Virus record (IMG/VR): IMGVR_UViG_3300037961_005428
Coordinates: 1 to 64,000 of that record
Source: a virus
Direction: 5' to 3' (one strand)
Length of the DNA stretch: 64,000 bases
Part shown: positions 8,356 to 16,857 of the stretch, piece by piece
Layout: every line of letters begins with the position of its first letter
How positions within the stretch are numbered: the first letter of the stretch is position 1
Program-made: the position numbers and the translations under genes
Notes under the pieces: generated by a model
Seen by the model: the letters and a program-made list of their open reading frames with translations, nothing else
What the model was told of the DNA's origin: nothing
Databases searched by the model: none

Positions 8356-9600
8356 TCACTCCTCAAACTGCGATGTGTCCGTGTTTCCGCCACGGGCACC
8401 GGGTCGTGCCGTTCGTGGGGGAACATAGATACCCAGTGCAGTAAGGCTGGGCACCATATCATCACGGAACTTTCGGGTCTTCAACTTACCACAGATGAGC
8501 ACTTGTGTGCGCTCAGCGTATGGCACCCACTCTTCCCCGTTGAAGAACTCAAAGGGGTTCGTGTCGTCAAAGGTGCGCCCCGGAATCCATACCGTGACTT
8601 CGGACAATGATGATTCACGACCATAGGTTGACTGGAGGTCAAGGCTCGTGACACTGATGCGGAAGTTGCGCCCCGTATCATCGTACTCGTTGTTGGAGGG
8701 CTCAGTGGACATCCGACTGATGTAGCCCTTCGTAATGATGGTCGGTGGAATGTAGCCGTCGTTGTAGGAGATTTTCCTGTCGTCGTATTCCTCCAACAAG
8801 TTGGCGAGGTTGACATAGGAGTCGTGCTTGCTACTCACCCAAAAGCGTGCAGCGTCTGTGAAGTCAGCAGGCAAGTCCGCAGCGTCAGCATACTTGACCG
8901 TGTTCACAAAGCCACGGTTGGTGTAGAGGATATCCGACTCTTGGTTGGAAGAGGGGACCACTTGAATCTCACACAGTTGGCCGAGTTTGTAAGAAGCGGT
9001 CATGTCTTCACCACCCAAGGCGACACGCCACATTTTGGGATTGTTCACGAACTCGTTGGCTGTGTTGCCGAGGAACTGTAGATAGCGCACCTTGCTCTCG
9101 TGGGCCATTGGTTTGCCATAAGAGGGGGACTCTCGGTTGGTATTGAGAAGAGTGACGATGGTGTCGTCGCACTTGAAACCAAACCACGGTAGACCTTCAC
9201 CAACACGCTCGTTGGTAGGCTCGCCGTTAACATGCCACACGCCGTCTTTGATTTTGACCACGCCAATCAGCCCTTGGTTGATGGCTCGGTCCCGGTCTTG
9301 ACGGAACATCTGTACGGCCTTCTCTCGCTGTGCCTGTCGTTGGTCACGGATGCTGTCGTTCAATCCGGTGATGTGTCCCATAAAGGTAACAGTGTCTCGG
9401 CCACCGCCGCTGCGTCCCAAGTTTCGGGTTTCAATCACGAACATTTCTGCCCATTCATTGACGAAGTATTCATCCTCGCCATCAACGGAAGTAGAGAACT
9501 CGGCTTGCACCCAGTCCTTGAACTCCTTCATCGCTTCTTCTTCTGTCTTGCCCATCCGTTCGGCATAGCCTCGGATTTTGTCTTCCCATTCGTTGCTCAT
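8356..9600 (-). CDS. Possible RPA/OB-fold single-stranded DNA-binding protein
   Basis: 414 residues. The N-terminal 30 resemble a small helical domain; the rest is beta-rich with blocks such as DTVTFMGHITGLN, GKPMAHESKVRYLQFLG, LCEIQVVPSS and RTQVLICGKLKTRKF, the last reading like an OB-fold strand. It ends in an acidic tail (DTSQFEE). The gene lies between the clamp loader and the RecA-like ATPase. I call it an SSB/RPA-type protein from context and strand pattern, not from a decisive motif; no zinc cysteines are present. Confidence 0.45.
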   Translation of the reverse strand: MSNEWEDKIRGYAERMGKTEEEAMKEFKDWVQAEFSTSVDGEDEYFVNEWAEMFVIETRNLGRSGGGRDTVTFMGHITGLNDSIRDQRQAQREKAVQMFRQDRDRAINQGLIGVVKIKDGVWHVNGEPTNERVGEGLPWFGFKCDDTIVTLLNTNRESPSYGKPMAHESKVRYLQFLGNTANEFVNNPKMWRVALGGEDMTASYKLGQLCEIQVVPSSNQESDILYTNRGFVNTVKYADAADLPADFTDAARFWVSSKHDSYVNLANLLEEYDDRKISYNDGYIPPTIITKGYISRMSTEPSNNEYDDTGRNFRISVTSLDLQSTYGRESSLSEVTVWIPGRTFDDTNPFEFFNGEEWVPYAERTQVLICGKLKTRKFRDDMVPSLTALGIYVPPRTARPGARGGNTDTSQFEE

Positions 9601-9695
9601 TTTTTCTCACTCCTTGTGGTATCTCGCCGCTCGGCGGCATCATCGCCGTCGTGCTTAGAGTATATCAAACCTTTCTTTTCTAAGGTTATTTTCAT
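9597..9695 (-). CDS. Very small charged ORF between clamp loader and SSB-like gene
   Basis: 32 residues (MKITLEKKGLIYSKHDGDDA...). It overlaps the clamp-loader stop (ATGA) and the start of the next gene (ATGA), exactly like its larger neighbours, which is the only support. It may act as a translational bridge. Confidence 0.4.
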   Translation of the reverse strand: MKITLEKKGLIYSKHDGDDAAERRDTTRSEKK

Positions 9696-10633
9696 TGCAT
9701 CCTCTCCTTATTCATTGCCAGCGTGGCGACGAAGTAATCAAAGAATGATGCGTCGTCATCGGGCCACTGCGTGGCCATCATCGTAAAGTCTCCGTGAGTT
9801 TTCATAAAGGCGAACCATTCAGCGCCCTCTTCAAGCAGGCCTTTCGCTCGGAAACGCAGCCCCTTTAAAATGTAGAATCGGTTGTTGCCGGCGTTTAATT
9901 CCTTTCTTAAGTATGCACCAAGTGAAGCGTAGTCCCCAGCCGCTAAGTGAAGGGCGGCTTTGGACAGGTTCTCACTGTGCCCACGAATCCGTTGAACGAG
10001 AGCGTCCGGCGTCTTGGACAGTGATTGGAGGAGGTCTACGACGGAGCGCAGGCTACCCCCTTCTGTTTGACTGAGGTTCCTGTAATGCTCTTTCCACTCG
10101 TCGGGAAGTTGCTCCTCATGATGGATGCGAATGCAGGCTTGCTCAACTTCGTTTGGGCCGAGCGGATTGAATCGGTAAACTGCACATCTGTCTTTGATGG
10201 CATCGTGAAACCCTGTGATGTCGTTTGCAGCGAGGATGAAAATGGTGGTCTTGTAACTGTCCTCCATGATTTGGCGGAGGGCTTTCTGTGCATCACTGGT
10301 AAGGTTCTCGGCCTCGTCCAAGAATACAACACGGCGACTAACCATCAGTCCTTTGTGCCTAACGATGTGCTTCAACTCATCACGGACATAACCGATGCCT
10401 CGCTCATCACTGGCATTGGTGGCGACAAAGTTGGATGAGTCAAAGTATTCACCAAGGAAGTGGCGTGCCAATGCTCGGGCTGCTGTCGTCTTGCCAGTGC
10501 CCGGCGGGCCCACCAGCATGATGTTAGGAGGAGCCGAATCAATCGTCCAGTCGTAAGCGTCAGCCACGAAGGCTTCACAGCCGACCAGTTCCTCTATGGT
10601 AGTAGGTCGGTACTTCTCACGCCAAGCCGTCAT
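9692..10633 (-). CDS. Replication factor C small subunit (clamp loader ATPase)
   Basis: 313 residues, close to archaeal RfcS. REKYRPTTIEELVGCE opens the protein as in all RFC subunits; Walker A is GPPGTGKTT (about 42-50), Walker B VVFLDEAENL (about 100-109), sensor 1 FILAANDITG and the arginine-finger box IKDRCAVYRF (the SRC motif, here DRC). It loads the PCNA-like clamp onto primed DNA. No large subunit is seen, so it may form a homopentamer or use the host large subunit. Confidence 0.93.
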   Translation of the reverse strand: MTAWREKYRPTTIEELVGCEAFVADAYDWTIDSAPPNIMLVGPPGTGKTTAARALARHFLGEYFDSSNFVATNASDERGIGYVRDELKHIVRHKGLMVSRRVVFLDEAENLTSDAQKALRQIMEDSYKTTIFILAANDITGFHDAIKDRCAVYRFNPLGPNEVEQACIRIHHEEQLPDEWKEHYRNLSQTEGGSLRSVVDLLQSLSKTPDALVQRIRGHSENLSKAALHLAAGDYASLGAYLRKELNAGNNRFYILKGLRFRAKGLLEEGAEWFAFMKTHGDFTMMATQWPDDDASFFDYFVATLAMNKERMQ

Positions 10634-10917
10634 TCTTCCTCATCCTCCCTCAAGTCACGCCATGGGTCACGCAAAGTCTCTCCAACGAACTCATACCTTT
10701 TCACCATCGTGACCCCACATGCGGTGCAGGCCCATTCACCGTGAGCCGTCTCGCCAAACTCGTTAAAGCCCGACACCGATAATTCCTTCATGAGCCAATC
10801 ATGCTCACTGTGCTTGCACCTGTTAAGTGCCCAATGCCTGCTTTTGAAATCCTCAAGCCGACCCAGTAGTTGCTGTAGCCTCATCATTTCTGCTCGTATT
10901 GTGTCTTCAATTGTCAT
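10630..10917 (-). CDS. Helical protein with a Cys/His zinc site
   Basis: 95 residues: an N-terminal helix (RAEMMRLQQLLGRLEDF), then CKHSEHDW (34-41) and CTACG (64-68), a Cys-His-Cys-Cys set able to bind zinc. It ends REDEEE, glutamates encoded by the ribosome-binding site of the clamp-loader gene, which it overlaps by ATGA. Family unknown. Confidence 0.6.
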   Translation of the reverse strand: MTIEDTIRAEMMRLQQLLGRLEDFKSRHWALNRCKHSEHDWLMKELSVSGFNEFGETAHGEWACTACGVTMVKRYEFVGETLRDPWRDLREDEEE

Positions 10918-11204
10918 TCTTCTTCGCCTCCGTGTGTCGGGACTGGTTCAACGATGGACCTTGACGGGAACCGATAATCGGGGACTATCAACGGGTAGCG
11001 TAGGGGTGGGGCACGCCAAGCCATCCAGCCTTCTTTGGGCCGAATGTGGTTATCAAGTTCAAGCGCGGTGTACCCCACCTTGAGTTGTGGAATCCGGTTG
11101 ACCATCATGACTTTGTATGTCTCCATGCCCAAGTTGTAGGAGATACCATTTGACTCCAACAGAGCCCACTCGTCTTGTCCAACAGTGATTCTTATTCGCT
11201 TCAT
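10914..11204 (-). CDS. Hypothetical protein, tandem paralogue copy B
   Basis: 96 residues. It is clearly homologous to the gene immediately upstream (11201-11440): both start MK-R-RITVG, share VMMVNRIPQLKVG, and end in nearly the same RFPSR-IVEPVPTHGGEEE. The 3' ends of the two genes are almost identical in DNA as well. It has no recognisable domain; this copy has an insertion after IPQLKVG (LELDNHIRPKEG). Confidence 0.65.
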   Translation of the reverse strand: MKRIRITVGQDEWALLESNGISYNLGMETYKVMMVNRIPQLKVGYTALELDNHIRPKEGWMAWRAPPLRYPLIVPDYRFPSRSIVEPVPTHGGEEE

Positions 11205-11440
11205 TCTTCTTCGCCTCCATGTGTCGGGACTGGTTCAACGATGGCCCTTGACGGGAATCGGTATACGGGGGTGGGGCTGGGGGCCTCCCAAGCAACCCAT
11301 CCATTGGTCATTTTCACAACAATGCACCCCACCTTGAGTTGTGGAATGCGGTTGACCATCATGACTTGGTATTGCTCACTCCCAATCGGCTCCAGCAGGG
11401 CCCACATGTTTCGTCCAACTGTTATTCTCATTCGTTTCAT
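11201..11440 (-). CDS. Hypothetical protein, tandem paralogue copy A
   Basis: 79 residues from the ATG at 11440, chosen because it gives the same MKR-RITVG start as its neighbour copy and has GGAG eight bases upstream. It shares VMMVNRIPQLKVG and the PTHGGEEE tail with the adjacent gene, so the pair arose by duplication. Function unknown. Confidence 0.65.
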   Translation of the reverse strand: MKRMRITVGRNMWALLEPIGSEQYQVMMVNRIPQLKVGCIVVKMTNGWVAWEAPSPTPVYRFPSRAIVEPVPTHGGEEE

Positions 11441-11445
11441 TTTGT

Positions 11446-12897
11446 TCACTCCATTTCAATTATGTCGGTCAGTTGACTGATGTCGCTGAATCCAAGTTCA
11501 TCATCAGCGTACAGAATTTCTCCTGTTATGGTCATCGTGCTCAGTCGGACATCGTTGACCTTCGCCGCTACCACCACAGCCTGTTCTTCAACAGGTAACC
11601 AGTGGGGGCCGACGAGGACGCCTTGCCTCGCCAGTCGTGTGCGAATGTGCTGGGCCGTCTCCATTGACAGCCGTGCCTCCATGACTTGATACGGGTCAAT
11701 CCCGTCCAATACCCCCAGCCTTGCATGGGTTTCATACTCGGCGTCTTTCTTGAGGGACATGAGAAGCAGGTTGATGTTGTAAGCACCATCCATTACCAGC
11801 CAGCCACCTTGCTCGCCGATGTTGAACGGGCCGTCGTAAGTGAGGCGTAATCGCTCACCTTCTTCCAGTGCATTTGTAAGGTGCGTAATGGATGAGCCTG
11901 CCTCAATTCGCTGCCCTGTTCGGACAGTTCCTTTCACAGTCAGCCCACTCAGTAGAGCAAGCCGTTCACTCATCGGTCTTTGGTACACGCTCCAGTCGTC
12001 GTCCAGTGACAGTATATCAGTGATTGACTTGATGATGTTCCCCTGCACCTCCACTTCCAGCACACAGGGCTGGTTCAATGGGAGGTCAAGGTTGTGCACC
12101 TTACCCGCTGGTCGCTTGTCCCGATTGTAGAGGACACCAGCAAAGGTGCCGGTCGGGAACTCAGTAATGTGTAGATAGCGACGGGGGTGACGAATCACCT
12201 CAGCATAGATGCTGGGAGGGGCTGTCGTCTGTGTCCACGCTTTGTAGAGTGGGGCACGAAACGGCTGACCCGGCTGAATCTGTTCAAGGGGCGTGACCTC
12301 GGTGTCGGAATACTTGAGCATCCTCACCAGCAGTTCGGGCGCTGATGTCGTGTCCAACTTCTGCCGCACCGCTTTGAGGCTCAGTGCCTCGCCCTCGCCA
12401 ATGTGAGAGCAACGCTGTATGAATCGGTCAATCGGGTAGGGGGCGTTCTCGCCCAGTGCCCTTGCCCAAAACAACTCGGCTTCATCAGCACTCATCATCC
12501 GTGCCATGGTTAGCACAGTCGTCTCGCTCAGTTGGTGCATGTGGCGGAGGGCTTGCTTCACTGTCATGTTGCTCGCCATGTTGCCTTCACTCTCCTTGGC
12601 CAGCATCGGCACGAAGGGTTTGCCGGTGAACACCTCGTCCCATACAAGGGGGGAGATAGCCAACTCGGCACACACATTCTCTTTGACCCAGCCGTCTGTA
12701 ACGAAACGGGGTGGGTGTTTGGAATGCCGTGGGTAGAAAATGTCCACGATGTCTTCGTAGTCTCCGTCGCAAGCCTCCATGAGTTCCGTGATGGCTGACA
12801 GGGATTGACGGAAGTCTTCTCCACTGTCACCGGAGCCACGGCCATAGTGCAACTTACGAAGGGTGCGTGCCACTTGCGTGGCCAAGGACAAGAGCAT
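11446..12897 (-). CDS. Large unknown protein of the replication operon
   Basis: 483 residues from an ATG two bases after the upstream stop; longer in-frame upstream sequence was discarded. The N-terminal 200 residues look helical (LATQVARTLRKLHYGRG, ITELMEACDGDYEDIVDIF), and a FVPMLAKESEG segment near 125 recalls the start of ATP-dependent DNA ligases. A K-x-D-G nucleotidyl-transfer motif is not visible, so active ligase function is unsupported. The C-terminal half is beta-rich (GQRIEAGSSITHLTNALEEG, GGWLVMDGAYNINLLL). It could be a degenerate ligase-like scaffold or an unrelated family. Confidence 0.55.
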   Translation of the reverse strand: MLLSLATQVARTLRKLHYGRGSGDSGEDFRQSLSAITELMEACDGDYEDIVDIFYPRHSKHPPRFVTDGWVKENVCAELAISPLVWDEVFTGKPFVPMLAKESEGNMASNMTVKQALRHMHQLSETTVLTMARMMSADEAELFWARALGENAPYPIDRFIQRCSHIGEGEALSLKAVRQKLDTTSAPELLVRMLKYSDTEVTPLEQIQPGQPFRAPLYKAWTQTTAPPSIYAEVIRHPRRYLHITEFPTGTFAGVLYNRDKRPAGKVHNLDLPLNQPCVLEVEVQGNIIKSITDILSLDDDWSVYQRPMSERLALLSGLTVKGTVRTGQRIEAGSSITHLTNALEEGERLRLTYDGPFNIGEQGGWLVMDGAYNINLLLMSLKKDAEYETHARLGVLDGIDPYQVMEARLSMETAQHIRTRLARQGVLVGPHWLPVEEQAVVVAAKVNDVRLSTMTITGEILYADDELGFSDISQLTDIIEME

Positions 12898-12898
12898 G

Positions 12899-13150
12899 TC
12901 ACTCACTCTTGAGGCTGTCCACCATGTGGATGATTGATTGGGCCAGTTGGTAGGCGTCCTCCAGTTCCATCCGAACGCCTTCCCTCGTCCACCCAGCACC
13001 GCTGGGGTGGTCGGTCGTGCGCCTCACTCGGATGTCAATGGTGGGCTCTACATTCTCCTTCTCGGAGGTGACGACACTCATCACCACCTCCGCTTGCTTC
13101 TTCCACTTGCGCATTGTGCAAGGTGCTTTCCACTGAACTGTTTGGGTCAT
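12899..13150 (-). CDS. Small protein, possibly PC4-like DNA-binding
   Basis: 83 residues. The segment TIDIRVRRTTDHPSGAGWT followed by REGVRMELEDAYQLAQ resembles the beta-hairpin plus helix of PC4-type single-strand-binding proteins (IDIR... then T-x-x-G-V). The match is by eye and weak. It begins four bases after the upstream stop with a GAGGAA ribosome-binding sequence. Confidence 0.45.
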   Translation of the reverse strand: MTQTVQWKAPCTMRKWKKQAEVVMSVVTSEKENVEPTIDIRVRRTTDHPSGAGWTREGVRMELEDAYQLAQSIIHMVDSLKSE

Positions 13151-13153
13151 TCT

Positions 13154-13837
13154 TCATTCCTCTTCTTCGTTGTTGAATGAGACAGCCACTCTACCTCGCA
13201 GGTGAATGGGTAGTCGCTCGCCGCTCACTGGGCAAATCGTGCCGAGGATAACCAGTCCGTGGTCGGGCTGGCTGTCCACAATCTCAGTGATGGACGAGGG
13301 ATGCAACACCTCGTAGGTCCGTTGCTGTCCTCGGAAAGTCTCCAGTGCATCCGTGCCGACCACGAGTTCAAAGTCTCGGGGCGGCATGAGGATGGTGTTG
13401 GAGCAAACAGGACAGGACGCCTCAACGCCCCAATCCTCGTAGGACAACTCTTCGCCGTCTTGCTCCACCACCTTGTCGCCAAGGAATCGCCAGTGAGCGT
13501 TTTGGAAATCGTAGGCGGCGATGGGTAGGTCGCAGTCTTCACCGGGACAAACCATCTGCCCAATCTGCTGGCGCTTAAGGTCAAGCGAGAACTCCATCTG
13601 CTCATCCTGTGATTGGATAACACGGGGGGACTCGTCATTGACCATCCACCCACGCTTGAGTGCTTCGCCTTTGACCACGCCGTGCACCTTAGCAGCGTCC
13701 ATGGTGTTGAAGGTGGCAATCAGCGTCAGCATCTCACCCTCCCCCTTCATGTAGACAAGGCCCTGCCCGGTCAAGTCCCACACTTGGTGGGGTTGTAGTC
13801 TGTCAAGTATCGCTCCAATTTCTTCTTCCATCGTCAT
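13154..13837 (-). CDS. Hypothetical protein with two Cys pairs
   Basis: 227 residues from the ATG that overlaps the upstream stop (ATGA). CPGEDC (near 96) and CPVC (near 143) could form a zinc ribbon bracketing a DFQNAHWRFLGDKVVEQDG segment; a later CPVSGERLPIHLRG is a third Cys site. It ends in four glutamates. Family not recognised. Confidence 0.6.
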   Translation of the reverse strand: MTMEEEIGAILDRLQPHQVWDLTGQGLVYMKGEGEMLTLIATFNTMDAAKVHGVVKGEALKRGWMVNDESPRVIQSQDEQMEFSLDLKRQQIGQMVCPGEDCDLPIAAYDFQNAHWRFLGDKVVEQDGEELSYEDWGVEASCPVCSNTILMPPRDFELVVGTDALETFRGQQRTYEVLHPSSITEIVDSQPDHGLVILGTICPVSGERLPIHLRGRVAVSFNNEEEE

Positions 13838-14127
13838 TGTGTTCCCTCCATGTACCAAATGATTTTCTTGCAGCACCGAGTTGGCACCATGCGGTAGCGT
13901 TCCGTCATGATGACCGTGGTCGTGCGGTCCTTCTCTCCACACACCGGGCACTTCTCTATTTGAGTGTTGACCACTGCCAGCACCTCTTCGTGTTCCAACT
14001 CACCGGATGCCGAAGCATCGCCGGGGATGGGAAGGTCGGAGCCGAGTAGGCTCCAACGCTTCCCTCCGTGGTTGAAGTTGCCGTCCTCATCAATGGATTC
14101 AGCCGTCATTCGTCGTTCTTCTGACAT
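13834..14127 (-). CDS. Small zinc-finger-like protein
   Basis: 97 residues. CPVCGEKD (60-67) and RCCKK (84-88) provide four cysteines. The N-terminal half is acidic and probably flexible. It overlaps the genes on both sides by one or four bases. Confidence 0.55.
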   Translation of the reverse strand: MSEERRMTAESIDEDGNFNHGGKRWSLLGSDLPIPGDASASGELEHEEVLAVVNTQIEKCPVCGEKDRTTTVIMTERYRMVPTRCCKKIIWYMEGTQ

Positions 14128-15680
14128 CAGTAGATTACCTCCGAGAAGAGTGGCACCGAAGCGAGTTGTTCCTCAAGGACTGACTCGGACTGGTCAAGTA
14201 GTGCATCGGGGTTGCCGCCAATTGTAGCGATAACATTGTCGCTGACCTTGCGAAGCATGGTGTGCGTGTCGGTGAGTTTCTTGTCCATGGCATTGAAGCC
14301 GAGGGTCTTGCCTTCCAGTGGTTTGTTGCGGTAGTGCTCGTTGTCTTGGTAGACCGGCTTGTGGGTCACCGCCCCGGTGAGGATGTTGTAGACATGGTAC
14401 AGGGTGTGCTGGTCGTCGCCTTGAACATTGACCCATCGGTTGGAAGGAGTGGTCCATCCCTGCCCCATGACCCGCCACATGTGGCCACGGCTGAGATGAG
14501 TGATTTCTCCCTTGTCATCACGGTGGACAGTCGGTTTGGTAATGAGGCCGGCTCTCTCACTCAGCGTCATCAGTCGCTCAAAGGCTTCGTCGCTGACGGT
14601 GATGTTGCGCATGGCTTCAACCTCAATCAGTTCCTCGGCGGCCGACAGCATGACTTGCTCAAGTTTGTCAGCGAGTGAGTTGAAGTCGTAGTTCTCCATG
14701 ACACCCTTGGTGTGTCGCAACTTGAGTAGGGTCTGTGATTTGCCAACGACCATGCCGTTGGTGCACACCAGTCGCTGAGCGATAGCGGCGACCTTGAATG
14801 AGGATGAGCCGTCCAAACTGTTGTAGATGGAAAAGCCAACACGGTAATCACCCTCCTTCACAAAGCCAAGGTTCTGCCATCGGCTACCAAGTTTGTTCTG
14901 TGCGGCTGTGTTCCAGTCAACGCTGCTGGTGACATCCACATCCATGCGGGCGTTCTTGCCCTCGCCGTAAGCGAAGACCTTTGCCGGCCAGCCGTTCTTA
15001 GCACACATGTCTAAAATGGGACGGAAGCCCCGTGCATACGGCATGGCGTAGTAGGTCGGGCTGAACATCCCAAGGTGGGCACCAAGGGGTCGCTGAGGGC
15101 TGGCGTAGTTCGGGTTGAAAATGTGCTTGACAATGGGCTTGCCATCGTTGTCCACAATTTTCGCCGCCGAAGTCTGCCCGCTTCGCTCGTCTTCGTAAAG
15201 GACGAAGCCCATTTTCTCAGTGGGCTGGAAGTCCCAGTCAGCCGTCGCCTTGTTCTTTCGGTTTCCTGCGTAAAGGAAGTCGTCAAAGGGACCGGCGGCG
15301 TTCACCGACACCTGCCCATCTGCTCCAACTTCCATCACCAGTCGCTCTTCTGTGCCAAAGTTTGGCACCTCGTCGTTGTGTTCTTCATTCATGTTGTTCT
15401 CTCCGTTCGGTATTTGTTCTCCATATTCCATCGCTTCAACGATGGCAATGTCTTGTGCTGTGACAATGAGCGGGGCATTGCTGCCGTAGAGTTGGGCTTC
15501 TGTGGCACCACTCACGGTGATAGCCACTCGGCCGTCGTCTAACGATTCAAAGCGTTCAATGTCCTGCCGCTCAATGTTGAGGTTCTTCACCCCAGCATTG
15601 GACGGGTAGTCCACAAACACCCTATCTGCTCTGCTCTCTGTCACTCTTCCAATCACTGTCGTTCCGGTCTGCATGTTCAT
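14127..15680 (-). CDS. DUF932-like protein, first gene of the replication operon
   Basis: 517 residues. The core from about 170 onward matches the DUF932 phage/plasmid family: DEGDYRVGFSIYNS-type strand (here KEGDYRVGFSIYNSLDG), then IAQRLVCTNGMVVG, its most conserved block, and the helical SLADKLEQVMLSAAEELIEV. The first 140 residues are an extra beta-rich and acidic region. DUF932 proteins are abundant in phages and plasmids but of unknown biochemical role. A promoter and a hairpin lie upstream, so this gene heads the minus-strand operon; a second ATG two codons in is an alternative start. Confidence 0.7.
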   Translation of the reverse strand: MNMQTGTTVIGRVTESRADRVFVDYPSNAGVKNLNIERQDIERFESLDDGRVAITVSGATEAQLYGSNAPLIVTAQDIAIVEAMEYGEQIPNGENNMNEEHNDEVPNFGTEERLVMEVGADGQVSVNAAGPFDDFLYAGNRKNKATADWDFQPTEKMGFVLYEDERSGQTSAAKIVDNDGKPIVKHIFNPNYASPQRPLGAHLGMFSPTYYAMPYARGFRPILDMCAKNGWPAKVFAYGEGKNARMDVDVTSSVDWNTAAQNKLGSRWQNLGFVKEGDYRVGFSIYNSLDGSSSFKVAAIAQRLVCTNGMVVGKSQTLLKLRHTKGVMENYDFNSLADKLEQVMLSAAEELIEVEAMRNITVSDEAFERLMTLSERAGLITKPTVHRDDKGEITHLSRGHMWRVMGQGWTTPSNRWVNVQGDDQHTLYHVYNILTGAVTHKPVYQDNEHYRNKPLEGKTLGFNAMDKKLTDTHTMLRKVSDNVIATIGGNPDALLDQSESVLEEQLASVPLFSEVIY

Positions 15681-15709
15681 TTTGGTTCACTATCCTGTAT
15701 TTAATTTGT

Positions 15710-15736
15710 CCGGCTCATTTAGAACGGGGGAGCCGG
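15710..15736. other. Leader hairpin upstream of the replication operon
   Basis: CCGGCTC and GAGCCGG (7 bp perfect arms) flank a 13-base loop. It lies between the 15750 promoter and the DUF932 start at 15680, so it would be in the 5' leader of the minus-strand transcript. No poly-T follows on either strand, so a classic terminator is not supported; a regulatory or RNA-stabilising role is possible. Confidence 0.5.
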
Positions 15737-15749
15737 GAAACCCAGTGGA

Positions 15750-15777
15750 CTATTGTTTTGATTCTTTATAAGGAGAA
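15750..15777 (-). promoter_or_regulatory. Repeated archaeal-type promoter, copy 1
   Basis: On the minus strand the core reads TCCTTATAAAGAATCAAAAC, with TTATAAAG as TATA box. The identical 28 bp occur at 20443 and 29941. The predicted start, about 25 bases downstream, lies near 15742, leaving a roughly 60-base leader before 15680. Because CTTTATAAGG is nearly palindromic, the same box could also serve the plus-strand kinase-like gene at 15817. Confidence 0.65.
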
Positions 15778-15816
15778 ATAGGAAATAGTTATCTCGTACG
15801 AACACTTGGCTCACAC

Positions 15817-16620
15817 ATGGACCCGGTTGATGTAGCGTGGTCCATATTGAAGGCGGCCTTTCAGCCAGCCAAAGGAGTACAGATTGGGGCAGGGATGAAC
15901 CAAGTGGTGTTCGGTCAATCCGGAAACCCCGATGTGGTGAAGGTCAGTGACCTTGATAAGAACCCCTCGCAATTGGATGCGATGTATTACAATCAGTTGC
16001 TGAGCACAATGCCGATGGGAATGTTTGCAGGGCAACAGCCCATTGAGCAGAGGATGCCGCTGCCAGTAGAATTGAGGGAAATGAGTATGCCGATTTTGTC
16101 GCGACAGCCCCGTGGTAGAGCAATTGCTGGTAGTCCCCTTGGAATAAATGAAGACACGGCGAGAGGAAGAATCATCCAGCAAAGTGTGTACAACGCGCTC
16201 CCGCTTCTTGAAGCGATGAATTTGACAGACCTCAAACCACAGAACTGGATGGGGCACCATAGTGCCAGTGGTTTGATGAACGAGTATCAGTTGAGAAAGC
16301 CGGGAATAGGTCGGCCACGGGACCCCAAGCCTGTGGTCATCCATGACCCGGACTTTGGCGAGGCGGGGGTCTTCCAACCAATGCAGGGTGTTGGTCGCAG
16401 AAGACCCGGTGTAGACTTTGATGTGCCCGAGACTCCTCTGTATCTACTTCAAAAGCGGATTGACCGGACGCCATTTGATAAGTTCGTAGAACCTATTGAA
16501 GACTCGTACAGCGACTACCATGGCGGAAGGGGCTATGATGAATTACGGGACAGGTTGGCTCAAAGAGAGCGAGCCATCAACCGCATGTTCTCACACATCG
16601 GCCTCAGTGGGCAGGGGTAA
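15817..16620 (+). CDS. Small protein-kinase-like protein with N-terminal cargo tag
   Basis: 267 residues. It begins MDPVDVAWSILKA, the tag shared with late virion-region proteins. Kinase hallmarks follow in order: glycine loop IGAGMNQVVFG (23-33), VVKV with Lys-42, catalytic loop LTDLKPQNW (136-144) with the D-x-K-x-x-N triad, and HDPDFGE (176-182) as the DFG motif. The C-terminal lobe is short, so it is a minimal kinase. It stands alone on the plus strand inside the early minus-strand block. With the tag, the likeliest reading is a kinase packaged in the capsid and delivered to the host, comparable in logic to T4 Alt; an inactive pseudokinase cannot be excluded. Its last 30 bases overlap the convergent gene. 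Confidence 0.7.
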   Translation: MDPVDVAWSILKAAFQPAKGVQIGAGMNQVVFGQSGNPDVVKVSDLDKNPSQLDAMYYNQLLSTMPMGMFAGQQPIEQRMPLPVELREMSMPILSRQPRGRAIAGSPLGINEDTARGRIIQQSVYNALPLLEAMNLTDLKPQNWMGHHSASGLMNEYQLRKPGIGRPRDPKPVVIHDPDFGEAGVFQPMQGVGRRRPGVDFDVPETPLYLLQKRIDRTPFDKFVEPIEDSYSDYHGGRGYDELRDRLAQRERAINRMFSHIGLSGQG

Positions 16621-16857
16621 GCGGCGGAACTCAGCCACCAAGTGACTGATGCCCGGCTCGCCAGCGAACTTGACAAAGGTGCCGACATCTGACCAGTCCG
16701 GCTGTGTCTCGTGCGACAGGTTCGCCTGTGTCACACGCCAAATGAATTTGCCTACGACACGCTTGAGCGCTTCTTCGTCGTCGCCGTAGAGGCGAATCAA
16801 TTGGTCAAGCATTGTCAGCAGGCCCAGTAGGCTTGTACACCATTCGTCTTCAAACAT
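16591..16857 (-). CDS. Small helical hypothetical protein
   Basis: 88 residues from an ATG eight bases inside the upstream gene. The sequence is helical (SLLGLLTMLDQLIRLYGDDEE) and contains FIWRVTQANLSH. Its 3' end overlaps that of the convergent kinase-like gene by 30 bases. No family recognised. Confidence 0.5.
   Translation of the reverse strand: MFEDEWCTSLLGLLTMLDQLIRLYGDDEEALKRVVGKFIWRVTQANLSHETQPDWSDVGTFVKFAGEPGISHLVAEFRRLPLPTEADV

Noticed and set aside
11446-12897. ATP-dependent DNA ligase
   Set aside because: A PMLA-like segment is present but the K-x-D-G adenylation motif is not; reported as unknown instead.
15710-15736. Rho-independent-style terminator for the kinase-like or replication genes
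   Set aside because: The hairpin lacks a following T-run on both strands and lies upstream, not downstream, of genes on each strand.
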